From Ornithodoros turicata (Eukaryota > Arthropoda > Arachnida > Ixodida > Argasidae), in assembly GCF_037126465.1 (NCBI RefSeq), contig NC_088210.1, positions 13,724,011 through 13,788,010 on the forward strand: a stretch of 64,000 bases of DNA. The letters are read 5' to 3'. The position numbers were made by a program, and so were the translations under genes. Shown piece by piece: positions 15,434-27,900 of this stretch; the stretch's first letter is position 1, and the number at the start of each line of letters is the position of its first letter. The notes below the pieces were generated by a model. The model made no database searches and was not told where the DNA came from. It saw only the letters and a list, made by a program, of their open reading frames with translations.

Positions 15434-18018
15434 GAATACAACTATAATCAGAAAGCAGCAGCTTTGGACTGTCCCTTTAAAGCTTATGAAAGATCAAACT
15501 TCTCAGACTCCCTCAAAATACTGAATGATGGACTGTGCCAAAGAAGATCCTAACCAGTGGGTCCAGTGCACAATAACACATAGATTACATTTGCGTGCAT
15601 TACAAATTATTTCTTTCTGCCGAATAGTGGTGTGGCAGAACACGTATATGTAGAATGTGTATAGCCTGAAACAAAGGTCTCCCTGTTGAAAGCGTGCTTT
15701 GCTTTTGGCTGTCTATCTAGCTTTAAATCCCAGTTCAAGTGTGGAAAATGAAATATCTATTTATGTATTTTACGTATATATATTTATATTTCAAGGTGAA
15801 TGTCAACCACTGGCACAATAATACGCTTCACTGCTTGAAATATGTACTCACTCATCGTTCGTATTTCCGTATGCATTCACGCGAAGTTTTATCTTTAAAG
15901 CGACCACTAACATGGCCAGACATTAAAGTGCTGTACAAAAATAACTGTATGGCAGCTTGGGATTTCACAATATGTTTTCCCTAAAAGGTCTTGCTACAAC
16001 TGTAGCACATCTATTCTACTTAATGCTGCACACTGAGGTAACTGAAAACTCTCCATTTGTAGACTCATAAGAACATCCACAAGCCAATAAGTCAAAAGCT
16101 TCCCATTTTTTACACCTCATGTACACATGTTTGTCACTATTATATTAACTAATTAGATCATTGTTTTTATGGTCATTGTTTTTACGTTATTCCCAAATTT
16201 GCGGGTTGGGTAAAAATCGGGTTTTATGTTAAAAGCTTGGGCCATGTTAAAAAAAAAAAAAATCTGGTAACACCTAATGACATTGTGTGGAAGAGCAGAT
16301 TTTCTTGTAGAAAAGGAAAAAAGTACAAAGTACGCATATCCTTCATATTCCCATCAGTTTGAATATATCTGTTTATATCTGTACATCTCCTGTCCACTTA
16401 TACAACGATGTATTGGCTCCACACTCAAGTACGGCTTTTTTTTTTACTAATTGCTTCGTATTCGCTTTTGGCTATGTATCTGGCCGTTCAGGCTTTAAAA
16501 TCATCATTCGCACCTGCCTAGTAAATTTGGGTTCTACTGGTTTTAACTCTAAGACGAAAAGGCTCTGCTCATAATAGTACATGCATTTTAAGATATCCCT
16601 GCCTTTTATGTGAGGCACATTAAAACTGTGCGCCTTGTTCAGTATTTCTTTCGTTTAAATAATGCTTTAGTTGCCGTGGGATTTGTGTGCAGCCTGTCCG
16701 TAACTGTCCGTAAGACAGCTGCGCCAACTTCCTTGCTTTTGCAGTTTCACATTTACTTTTTAAACGTTCTAAGCAATTTCTCTAATTAAAGTCGATGGCA
16801 TTAGGCTACTGCTATACTGGCTTTCAACGCAACTGCAGTGACTTTGGAGGCGCATGAGAGCATACTGTATACTCTGAAACAACATGCGGCCACGTGTGGC
16901 TGTAGTCCCTCGCTTAATGAATGCCAGGTATCGCACAAATGCAGCAATGAGATAAGAAGAGAATTTGTCGAGGCCCCACACTTGTAAGGACGACAAAAAA
17001 ATAGCATCATCAACGAATGAGCAGCTACGTGTCACAAGGAAAAGAATTTTCGGTTATTCAGTACCAGTTTGAAATTGCTGCATTCTAAGGGTTCTTCATT
17101 TTCGGGTTAAACCCGATTTTTCAAGACATAGTTCCCCCCGAACAAATTTTCCAAGACTCGGGTAAAACCAGATATCTACACGAAATCGCGGTCCTTCAAC
17201 TTGTCGTTCTCTGAAAACCTTCTGAGAAGTGAATCATAATACCAGCAAAGAGAGCTATTTGTGACAACCTATTTGTCCCCCTTTTACGATCCACTCCTGC
17301 AGGAGCCAAAGACGGGCTTTCGTGAAGCTCGGGCAAGTGTTCAAATACCGCGGTCAGTCACTGCGCCAGTTACGAGCGGAAATATAATGATTCTTGTTTC
17401 TCGTCCCAGTGTCACAGCAGTGGCTCGTTCCATATGCCTTTCGTTTCACCCGAAAATTCCTCGATGACGTATCAAACAGAGATCGTGGTGCCCAATTTCT
17501 CCCTGAATTCTCGTGTGTGAATAGCACCAGCGTTTTCCCTCCCGAATTTGAAAAAAACATAAAACCTCAAAACGAAGAACCTTGTGCATTCTACATCTGT
17601 ATAAATGTAATCTCCGCCTCGTTAATAAAATTAGTTTGAAGTGAGCGCTGGTACTGAGCCTTTTGTTTTTTACTGTTTGTTTTGTTTTTTAGTTTTTTGT
17701 TTGGTACTGAGTTGTTCGTTCTGTTTGTTGTTTGAGCGTTTGTTCTTTGAGCCTCATCACGCTCCCAAACCATTAATATAGATCAGCCAAGTGCCGAATC
17801 CTTATCTTTATTACAATATGCAAGTGCACCTTTCAAGCTTCACGCAAATCCGCAAGTGCGGAACATTTTCGCGGAACACTGCCTGCAGTCTCTCATCGCA
17901 GTTCCCACGACGTGTCTAAGCTCGGTCGTAGTTTTTACGGACGACGAAGGTGGTCCTAAAGACCCGACGAATTGGCAAATTATTCAGCAAAATGCTTTGT
18001 TGGGCTACTTGGTAATGC
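15434..18018. other. Gene-poor stretch, repeat debris
   Basis: No supported gene. Fragments related to family M1 ('gggttaaacccgattttt', 'cgggtaaaaatcgggt') occur near 16190-16270, 17100-17170 and 17490-17560. A minus-strand open stretch at 16800-17000 is discussed under the rejected items. Confidence 0.5.
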
Positions 18019-18898
18019 ATTGCTAGACCGGGAAAAAAAAAAAAACAGCGCGAAAAAAAGACAACCACGGGAGGAACATGAGACACACACGAGCGCTTAC
18101 TCCAACTGAGCTTTACTGCGCTGAAGGGTGCGCAGCAACAGGAAAGAAACAGGAAAGAGCAAAAAAGGAAAAGCAGGTAGATAAGAACAACCAGAACAAC
18201 TTAAAAATTTACTGGACAATCTAGTTCTTCGTTTGTTCAAGTAACCTTTTCTTGCCGGACCTTCTTTGCCGGAAAGTCAACGGTCCTGCAGTTGATGTGA
18301 GGAGCTGCGGTAAAAAACGTACGTCGCCTTACGTGGAATGTCGCGTAAGTGTCGTGTACGAAATTCCCCTCTCCTGCGGTAGAGTTTAGACATCGGACAG
18401 ACAGGCAGATGCATCAATGACAGAACTAGGGAGCACGAAAGATCGTTAAGAACTATCGACAAATTGCACCTACCCATTTGCACTGTAAAACCCAAATTGC
18501 ACTGTAAAAAATGCAAATGTACCTCCCCAATTTTAAATCAGTTAAGATTCTGGGCAGGAGCAGCAGAGATAAGTTTGCCCGTGAAATTTTGGAGGCCTTC
18601 TTTATCGGAAAAAAAAAAGGTTCTCTCTGTATCAGCGATACCTCTATCTCGCTTGCCTCGGGTGAGAGGCAAGCGACTTGAACAGGCAACTGGCAAGGTT
18701 ACTTGAACAGGCGAAGAACTAGATTGTCCAGTAAATTTTTAAGTTGTTCTTATCTACCTGCTCTTCCTTTTTTGCTCTTTCCTGTTGCTGCGCACTCTTC
18801 AGTGCAGTAAAGTTCAGTTGGAGTAAGCGCTCGTGTGTGTCTCATGTTCCTCCCGTGGTTGTCTTTTTCGTGCTGTATTTTTTCCCCGTCTAGCAATG
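18019..18898 (+). mobile_element. Penelope-like element remnant between long inverted repeats
   Basis: Arms of about 210-240 bp (18019-18258 and 18690-18898) are inverted copies of each other, from CATTGCTAGAC to CTAGTTCTTCG and TTCAAGTAACC. Between them, in broken frames, is a GIY-YIG-type C-terminus: IGQTGRCINDRTREH, then LHCKKCKCTSP, then ILGRSSRDKFAREILEAFFI and CISDTSISL. That order is typical of the endonuclease end of Penelope-like retroelements. The reverse transcriptase is missing and there is at least one frameshift, so it is a dead 5'-truncated copy. Some Penelope-like elements carry inverted terminal repeats, which fits. Confidence 0.75.
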
Positions 18899-19202
18899 GC
18901 ACATTATGTTACACGACCTCACCCATGAACCTCCTGCATGCCACAAAGATCAGGGCAAAGAGGACAATTTTACTGGAGGTTTATTCAGAAACAGTACAGT
19001 GAGGAAAGACGTACAAAAAAATAACTAGACGACTACGGTGAGGGGGAATAAACAAAACGACAAAAGAATGTGCAAATACTGCTATGAAGGTAGTTTATAA
19101 AAAATGAAGGCATCCTGCATCTCTTTTTCGTAGCTGCGGGTAAACGCTCCTTCCGCTGCCCCCTCAACTTGTCAACAGGCATTTCGAACTTGTTGTGGCT
19201 CT

Positions 19203-19208
19203 TTTATT
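19203..19208 (-). terminator. Polyadenylation signal of RER1
   Basis: AATAAA on the minus strand, 105 bases after the RER1 stop codon. Confidence 0.6.
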
Positions 19209-19312
19209 TCTCGTCTATGTGCTGCGTTTTGGCCCACAGACGAAGCACAGGTGCACGGCACCTCAAAAAATTGCAGTTTGGCCCGTACGGTCGGTTAAAC
19301 TATGACACGACC

Positions 19313-22046
19313 TCACTTTGAATGTCCCTTGGCATTGAGCTCCGTTACTTCTTTGCTTCTGTAGCGTGTCTTCCCGTGAGACCATGGTAGATAGCGGTAC
19401 TTCAACATGTGCTGCAAGGACAAGAACAAAACGTGGCTTTAGTTGTGGCGTGAAATGGAGTATTTGCAAAGCTTCAGCAGAAAGCTTGTCCTCTTGTCAC
19501 AAAAATTGCATATTCACTTTAAATAAACTTTGCTTAGTTAATGTAACATTTGTAGAGCCTGATGTTTTCGGGAAATATTTTTTTTCTAAATTCAGGGGGT
19601 AAAAATTGGGTAAATAAACGTGCGCACTTAATTCGCGCGAATTCGGGTGAAAAAAATTCCCCGTATGCTAAATTCGGGGATAAATCGGGCTCAGTTACTC
19701 AAACTAATTGTAGTGGTTTGGTACAAATAGTGATGTAACTGCACTAGCTGTCAAAAAAGCAACGTTAATGCATTCCTACAGACACCCCAGTGAGGGGAAT
19801 TTTCTGGGTAAAAATCGGGTTTCACCCTAAAGGGGTGAACCTTCAATTCGGGGTGCTATTTCGGGGAGGAATCGGGTAAACACCCTAAAACTTCAGGCTC
19901 TAAACATTTGTTTAAAGGGATAGTTTGCTCCCTGATGAAACTGTAAAGAACTGGCATTGAAAGGACGTTGGGCATGATCGGGTATAAAACATAACCCTAG
20001 GGAGTCAGGCCCTACTCATATCGTACCAGCGAGATCAGAAGATCTGGCTGCGCCGGACAAACGCCGACATTGGCCCGAGTAAACGGTTTCGACGTCTTAC
20101 TATGACATCACAGCAGGCGAGGTAACGTGGCAACGCTGTCGGGTTTGGAATTGGAGCTTCTTGCTCTCAAAAATAAAACAAAATATGTAGTAAAGAATGC
20201 GTGTTTTTGGTACAGTTTTGTATCATCTTCCGAAATATCCGAATACCGGCAAAGCTACGCTTTAAGTGACTCTCGAGGGGACAAAATTAACCCAGAGGCT
20301 GAACACTGTGGCATTGGCTCATGATTACGGTTGTCATGTGACAGCGAGTCACGAATTATTATTGCGTGAAAACTCACATTAATGTGAAGTTTCCTTGTGT
20401 TCTGTTATGTACGGTACCTTCATTTTGAAAAGTCGAATTTCGAGACTTATGCCTATTACCGGTAGGAATTACTGCAGCATGCTGCGTTCACAATGTCGAA
20501 AGAATGCGCCGATTACCTTAATTTGTCTCTTCATTGTGATGCAGAATAAGGTGATGAAGTACAGCAACAAAATAGGCCAGAACACTGGAACATTGAAGGC
20601 ATCGAAGAATGTACAAAAAATGCCAACCAACGTGGCTTTTGTGGCCGAATACCTGGAAGGAAAAGGAAAAATAAAAATAAATACTTTAGGCACTTCGTCG
20701 CACGTAAACACCGTATTACTCTTCTACACGATTACGTTGCCATCAAGCCATAAAAAAAGTGTCGTACCAAAACTTGAATTCTGGCAACCTCCGAATGAAT
20801 GGTCGGAACTCTTCGTTTGCCTTTGTTGGTAGCTCGGGGCCGTCTTCTGCATTGGGAGCATGATCATTTGTTAGGGTAATTGTGGACGACAACTAATGTG
20901 CAGTGTTCTATGTATGTCACATTCCAAATCCCCAAGAAAAATTGTCAGCTTAACTACGCATCCCTTAACCTGCACGAGTTTTACTGTTTGCAGATATTAG
21001 AAAAAGAAAAGAATAGAGCAGCCTATCAACAGAGACTGAAACACTTCAGAAAGCCACTGATTTATTTCGCAAATAACCCATTCTGGGCCGAATTTTTTTT
21101 ACAGCGAGGGAAAAATTTAGAATTTTGTTTCTCGCCTTCCCAAGACATAAGGAATACACGACAAAGGTTTCGAAAGTTTTTGCGCTGTTCATTATAGCGA
21201 ATTGACATGTGATTCCTGTGGGAGTCATTGGCCAAAAAAAGGGTGCTCCCCTCCATAAAACAGACGAACCGACTAATTGAGGCACGTTGTATTCACTGCT
21301 ACTCCAGTCTTGTGGCCAAAACCCTAAATTTTCTTGCACACAAAAATCACTGTTACCTGTCCTATGAAACTGTATTATGATTCCTGTCGGAGTCACTGGC
21401 CCAGAATGGGATAAGAGTTTCCGAATTTGTATGCATCAAATGATACAGATGAGGAAGTTGTCGTGAGTATTCATGTAGAGTGTAATTCACCTCAAAGGTC
21501 AAAATGAGCTGTACTCAGCCCTTTTTGTGCAATTGAAACTTGCACACTCTACACAAACCGCGAAGTACATCCGCCATTTACTGCAAACACTTACCATAGT
21601 CATCGGCCATAGCTGGATCTATCTTGGGCGTTAAAAATGCTATAAAAAGGTTTAGGTGGTAGATTCCCAAAGCGTACGTTACAATGTACCAACCCTGAAA
21701 ACAACGAGGACAGTGGTAAAAATTAAGGCGTGCCAAAACGAAGTTGGCTAAATCCTGTTCAGATCGTATGCACATACCTGAAGATAGACAATTCTGCCCA
21801 TGAATGCCAAAAGCAGAAACGCAGTTGCCAGCCACCGGCCTAATGCGTATGGCGTCCATGTATCTAACATACGTTGATACGTCTGCAATAAAAGGAGGAG
21901 GAGGTTGAAATAAGCGTATGTAATAATAGCAGCAGCAGTAAACATGAAAGTAGAAATCATGTTCGGCTACTAACCTGCGATAAATTTCTGAAAAACAATG
22001 TGACTGCAGATGGTTGTGGCCGCAAGGAATCTTCACTTTCCATCAT
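19313..22046 (-). CDS. RER1: RER1, Golgi-to-ER retrieval receptor (complete)
   Basis: RER1 is a four-span membrane protein of the early Golgi that returns ER membrane proteins and unassembled subunits in COPI vesicles. Exons in transcript order: 21975-22046, 21778-21882, 21595-21694, 20768-20846, 20517-20652, 19313-19411. Every junction is GT-AG and the phases fit, giving 196 residues, the same length as the human protein. Recognisable blocks: [10 protein letters not shown], then [21 protein letters not shown] (exons 2-3), [17 protein letters not shown] (exon 4), [14 protein letters not shown] and [10 protein letters not shown] (exon 5), and [14 protein letters not shown] (exon 6). The start [11 protein letters not shown] follows CAAA; two adjacent ATGs make the exact first Met uncertain by one residue. 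An M1-family MITE sits at 19554 in the last intron. The neighbouring PUSL1 gene starts 1.1 kb away in the opposite direction. Confidence 0.97.
19554..19901. mobile_element. MITE family M1, copy 2
   Basis: Same ends as copy 1 (AGAGCCTGATGTTTT and, inverted, AGAGCCTGAAGTTTT). Flanked by TAACATTTGT and AAACATTTGT, a 10-bp duplication with one change. It lies in the last intron of RER1. Confidence 0.85.
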
Positions 22047-23142
22047 TTTGTCTTCTGCTTCCTGATCTCCGTCTTGATAGGTTTAGGTAGCTGGAAGTAG
22101 ATGAAGCAATTACGATGTGCTGCATGAACACCTATCACACAGATATAAGAGCTGTAACTGTATGTAATGACAGTACGACGAAAATACGATCACGAGAGCA
22201 CAAACATCACATCCAACTCCGTTGCCATCATGTCGTATACGATGTTCCGTCGCATGAACCAAAATGACTCAAGTGTGGCTCGAAAAGTGAAACTGGGACA
22301 CGATATAACACAGTACGACCTTCCAGTGCAGAACGGCAATGTAGTGATTGGCTGGAAATTGTTATGTCGACGAGTTTGTCATTACTGGCTCTCGTGCAAA
22401 GCCGGTCACCACGGCAGTGGCACTGGGAAGCCTCGTAACACAGTACGTCCAAGCAGGCGAGAACTATCGACACGCAGTGTCAGACGACGCAGGATTCACA
22501 TACGCTAATAGCGTACACGTTCTTACCGTAAAATTGTAAGCAATTTCTCAAACAAGCCTAAGCCACCTAAACCTACGGAGCGCAAATATAGCGCAATGTT
22601 TCGATCTCCGCGATACGCCACGTAGCTGACATTGCAGCACACCCACCTCGATGACTAACAGAGGTCTTACAAATCGATAGTTACGTTGTAATTTACGTGA
22701 TTGTACGAAATGTAGTTTCTTCTGTCGAATTACTTGTTGTTCTTGTTGTACAAGCTCCACTTTCAATGACCAAAATAAAGTTTATGGAGGATGCGCTACA
22801 AAAATTCAGCAACACTGTGTCAACATGGCTGCGCCCGGGTTGTTTATGTTGCCGGGAAGTGAAACGCGTGAAACGTGTGTGTTAAAATGAATGAATGCGT
22901 GCCATGTGTATTTCTGCGTTAGTAAATCAAAAGGGACACGCCGTGCGTATTTATGTGTTAGTACATCAAAGGGTGCGAGTTCATACGGCGTCAGCGGTTC
23001 ATCACTATGCGCTGATGTTACTGTCACCTACCTATTTTGAAGAAAAACAAAATTGCAAAGTTATTCACACCACCGCACCTTCGTGCTGTAGTTTGATCAT
23101 ATCGGAGTAAGTTGTTAGTAACGCGGTTAAGGCAATTGAAAA
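22047..23142. promoter_or_regulatory. Shared upstream region of RER1 and PUSL1
   Basis: The two start codons point away from each other across 1,096 bases. The region must hold both promoters unless untranslated exons lie elsewhere. I see no TATA box at a convincing distance and no CpG-dense core. Several short open stretches (22167-22560) show no protein family and are ignored. Confidence 0.45.
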
Positions 23143-24960
23143 ATGTCTTCAAGATATCTACTGAGGTTCTCATATCTTGGGACGAAGTACAGGTTGGAGC
23201 ATCTCTTCTTCTTCATCTTTTTTTCACAAATTCTACTAGGAGAACGAAACGACAGTGACGGTTGCAATCATGCTTTTTCTTGCCATGCTTAAAGGGGAAT
23301 GCAGCGACAAAGTGCCCGTCCGAATATAGAAACGTGCACAGTTCAAGGTGTAATAGAGGTAACAAGGAACAGTGAAGGGTGTTAGCGCTGTATTCCATAT
23401 ATGAATACTTGACGTTGATATCTTCCTATTTCAGACTGCACTTCAGCGCCTGAATCCACTGAGCGAACCCGGGATCGTATTGGCAAGCCGAACAGACCGA
23501 GGAGTACACGCTATAGTGAATGCAGCGCACACAGATTTAGTACCCAGCAACACTACACAGTCGTTTCATCCTGATTTCATCACCAGTGTTGTCAACTATT
23601 ACCTCACAAGAAACGGGCACGACGTAATGTACGATTTCTGTCTGTCTGTCCTGAGAGGTTCACGTGACGAAAGTATTTGACACTTTGTCCCAGGTTATAC
23701 CACCACTAAATGGTCGTCATGCCACGACCACCGTGGCTAATGCCATTAATGACTAGAGGTGTGCGTAGGTGCGATTATACCCGTGGACATCCACGTTACA
23801 TTGTGGTCTGCGGGTAGAAACGTAATGTTTAGAAATCCGCGTGGTTAAAGTGCGGATAAAACCGTGCACCTCTGCGGTTCGCGTGGATATCCGTACTCTA
23901 TTTGCAAATAAGCATAAGCGTCTCTATTGACGTCCCCCAGGTGGAGCCACAGTTGATGCAGAGAATCCAAAATGATGTTGAAGCGTGTCATACTTTGTGG
24001 CATTTTATTCGTCAATTCTGGATGATATAATTTTCATGAGTGGTTTGCGTACTGAAAAGCGAACATGTTCGTAAGATAGCACTTTCGTCATGTGAACTTT
24101 TTCCAGAAAATACAATGAATGCGGATGTGCAGATGCAGATCCACCTTGCCATCTAGTGCAGTTGCGGATCTTACATGCGCGGAAGTTAAAACGTCACGCC
24201 ATTGACTCTAAGTTATGTGGGAGTCCACATGTTCAGTTGGAAAACCAGCAGCTGCAAGAAAAACAGAAACATGGCGCAGTAGGAAAGACTCAGCCTTTAG
24301 AACGAGACAATACCATAGAGATTTGTAGCAAACTCGGTAGAAACACCAGCAGAATGTAATCGTGCCTTGAATACAAGTTGCAGACAAAAATGTAATTTAA
24401 TTACAGCTACAGTTGTAGTACAGGAAAGGTTACACTGATATGGCCACTTCAATCCAACATGCTTTGCGTTTCATTGGTTCTTCCATTCGTTCTTTGTTCA
24501 TTTCTATGTCGAACCCACACCAGTACACTAAACTGCACTGCATGAAAACGGCCACGGAATTCACCATTGGTTGCTTGTAATTACTTGCTTCACAGCTCTC
24601 GTGACATTACAACAGGCATCTCAGCCAGCAAGCTTGCCATGGAACCGGCCATGTGCTGTCGGGGAAATAATGCCTTTAGGTCTTGCTTTTCTGATGTCAG
24701 AGCTTGACGGAACGATTTCTGTCTCGCCAATTACGACATGTAGAAAAATAATTCTTTTTTCCTCAATAATCTTGCTGCAGTGCTATGTGTGCATGGTGCA
24801 ATGAACCACACATGTGATGGTGTCACATCTCTTTTAAAGGGGGCACTAAAGTGGAGAAATTTCTCACGGCCTGAAGGATACCATTGCCTTGAGAGCAATA
24901 GAAGAGGAACATGAGTCATCTGTTGCGTCGTGCGCCACTTTTGCACGCACGAAACCGCAG

Positions 24961-24996
<36 letters not shown>

Positions 24997-27900
24997 CTCT
25001 CTCTCTCAAGATGGGTGGCGGGGCCTAGTGCGGAGCGGCCTGCCATTGGGCTCCTCAAACATTTTGCCCAATCAGCGCGGGAGATCGCCTGACCGGGCCA
25101 ATCGGAGGCCTCTTCACAGTCTTGCGCTTGTTCAGGAGGAGACGAGAGAGTGTGTCGATTTTTGTGCAAAAAAAAAAAAAAAAAAGAAAGGAAAAGAAAA
25201 GTCATCATCTCCAGATTATCACAGCTCGGTTTCATCCTACTTTTATGCTCAGGAGGAGTCCAAGCTCCCGGGTGGTTTGCGGGCACCTAGCGACATCTGT
25301 TGCATAACTCAGGCACTATATAATTAACCTATATTAACTCTATGAATTTATACTTGTCCCAGAGATCAAGGCAGGTTCACTTACTGGGAAGCTTGCGTGT
25401 TCCACCCTGACCAGACCCACAAACGGAATAGGACAAGTCTACTACTACCTACTACTATTATGGCTGATTATGGCGATTATGGCGGACTACTACCATATAG
25501 CTATGGATTCAGTTTCGGTTTGGGTACGGCGCCGTGTTGTCTTGCGTCGTCTTGTTGTCTGACATGGCGTCGTCCGTGCGGGAGGCGAGCGTTCAGAAAG
25601 CTGGTAAAACTCCCGATTCTTGTGGTTCTGTTGGGGATTTCTTTGATCAAAACACAATTAGTGAATCCGAAGATCATGATGGGTCGCCACATTTTGGTTC
25701 TGAGAGGGAGGATTCGGCAAACCGGCCGGGATCGTCAAGAGCTGTTCGCCGGTAAGTTTAGCTTTTCGAAACTTCACCGGTTCCGCGCGTCAGTCAGGAA
25801 ATTTTGTGCATGTTGTAATCGATTTATTTCTTCCTACTAGGGTATCTACATCGCTCGGTCAAGATTCCATACCTCCTGCCCAACAGAGAGTGCATTTTTG
25901 CCCCAAAAGAGCGCCCGGGGCTCATCTGGGCATTGCACTTCGCAGCGGTGCGGCTGAGTTTGGGAGAGCTCTCGACTTTTTTCAGCTGTTTTTCACAACT
26001 GAGGTTATCAACAAAATTTGTGAAAGCACAAACAAGTATGCCTGGAGGCATATTTTGGAGAAATCGGCGTACGCCGAGAAGGACGGATCATGGAAGGAAG
26101 TAACTGTCGAAGAGATGACAAAGTTCATTGGGATTCTCATCTACATGGGCATTGTGGAGCTGCCACGACTTCACCTGTTTTGGAATTCGGGAAGCCTTTT
26201 CTCGGGTCTCCTTCCCCCGAAGGTAATGACGAGAAGTCGTTTCTTTGCACTTCTCGGGATGTTCCACGTATCTGACCCAGACGCGGACAACGTCGCTGCT
26301 GGCGGGAAACTAGACGAAGTTTTGTGGCTGCTGCAGCACACGAACGATACGTCAACGCGATTCTTCCAACCCCATCGTGACCTCTCCATCGACGAAAGAA
26401 TGGTGACGTCGAAAGCGCGGCCCGGAATTCGACAGCACGCTCGCGACATGCTCACAAAGCGGGGCTACAGACTTTGGATCCTCGCCGACTCGCAAACGGG
26501 CTACACGGTTCAGTTCAGCGTCTACAAGGGAAGACGAGAAATGCCCAGCACCAACGGGTTAGCCTTTGACGTGGTTACGGGGCTGTGCCGCGACTACCTG
26601 GACCAAGGATACACGATCTTCATGGACAACTTTTACACTTCGACGCCGCTCTTCAAGCACCTCCTGGAACGCGGCACGTTTGCCTGCGGCACCACGAGGA
26701 AGGACCGCCGGGGATTCCCGCCCGAACTGAAGGACGCCGGGTGGGAGAGGGACGCGGACAGGGGCGACGTGCGCTGGCTGCGGGAGCACAACGTCCTCTA
26801 CCTGCAGTGGAAAGACCGGCACGTCGTGAACCTCATGAGCACTGCGCACACCGCCAACGAGCACGTCCCGGCCAAGCATAGGGAGAAGAAGGGGGACGAG
26901 TGGACGGAGGTGACCGTAAAGAAGCCGCTGGTAATCGCCGAACACAGCAGGGGTATGGCGGGGGCGGACAAGTCCGGCCAGCTGATCGGGTCCTACGACA
27001 TCCTCATCAGGTGCGTTCGGTGGTGGAAGACGCTCTTCTTCCGCTGCGTCGACATTGCCGCCGCCAACAGCTTCCTCCTCTTTCAAGAGCACCGGAAGCA
27101 GCACCCCGAACTTCCTCAGCTCTCGAGGCCGTCGCGTTACGACCAGCTGGCGTTTAGGATTGAGCTCGTCCAGCAGCTCGTCGGACTGGCCGCCGCCGCC
27201 GTTGACGTTGACGTTAAACCTGCACCGAAGCCGCCCGCGAGCCGGGGAGCCGTTCGGAGCTGGAGGGCCGCCCAAAGCCACAGGCCGGAGAGACTCAAGA
27301 AACGGTGCAACTGCAAGATGTGTTACGAGAAGACGAAAGTTGAACGCAAGACAAACGTGTTTTGCAAAGCGTGCTGCGTTCACTTATGCTTTACTTCCTC
27401 GCGAAACTGCTTTGCCGATTGGCACGGGCGTCAGGAGCCATGACCGCGCTTCTTGCCACCTGTAGGCTTGTCGACGTAGGATGCGCACAACTGCGGGCGT
27501 TTTGTTTCTGTTGTAATAGACCTCTCACAGTTTGCAAACAAGTGATGTCAGGGTCTACAGTGGCGCCGCAAACTTGGTAGACTGGAAGTAATGGATGGGG
27601 CGCAGAAATTTGGGCACTAGGAAACTACGGAAATGGGCAGGCATTTGGCAAAAACGCCAAGATAGTAAATGAAATGTAAAAGGAACGGAAATGGAAAAGG
27701 AATGAAAGGAAAGGAAATGTAAATAGGAACTTTAAATAGACATCTTTTTGGCTTTGTTTCGTGTTTCACGATGCTCCATCCAGGAAATCATGCTCCTTTG
27801 AGGGCTACGGTACAGTGCAAGATTTGACATCTCGTACACGAATGCTGAGGAGGCATAGAGCCCTGTTATATTGAATAACACTTTTAGTTCTCCACCCTCG

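Noticed and set aside
16769..17035. Minus-strand open stretch after a CTTACAAG acceptor (VWGLDKFSSYLIAAF...)
   Set aside because: Looks partly protein-like, but two overlapping frames are open, no donor fits well, and no family is recognised.
22167..22560. Plus-strand open frames between RER1 and PUSL1
   Set aside because: Two frames are open in turn, no motif, no splice support; treated as promoter region.
26559..27383. Minus-strand open frame of 274 codons
   Set aside because: Antisense of the piggyBac core, which has clear catalytic motifs on the plus strand.
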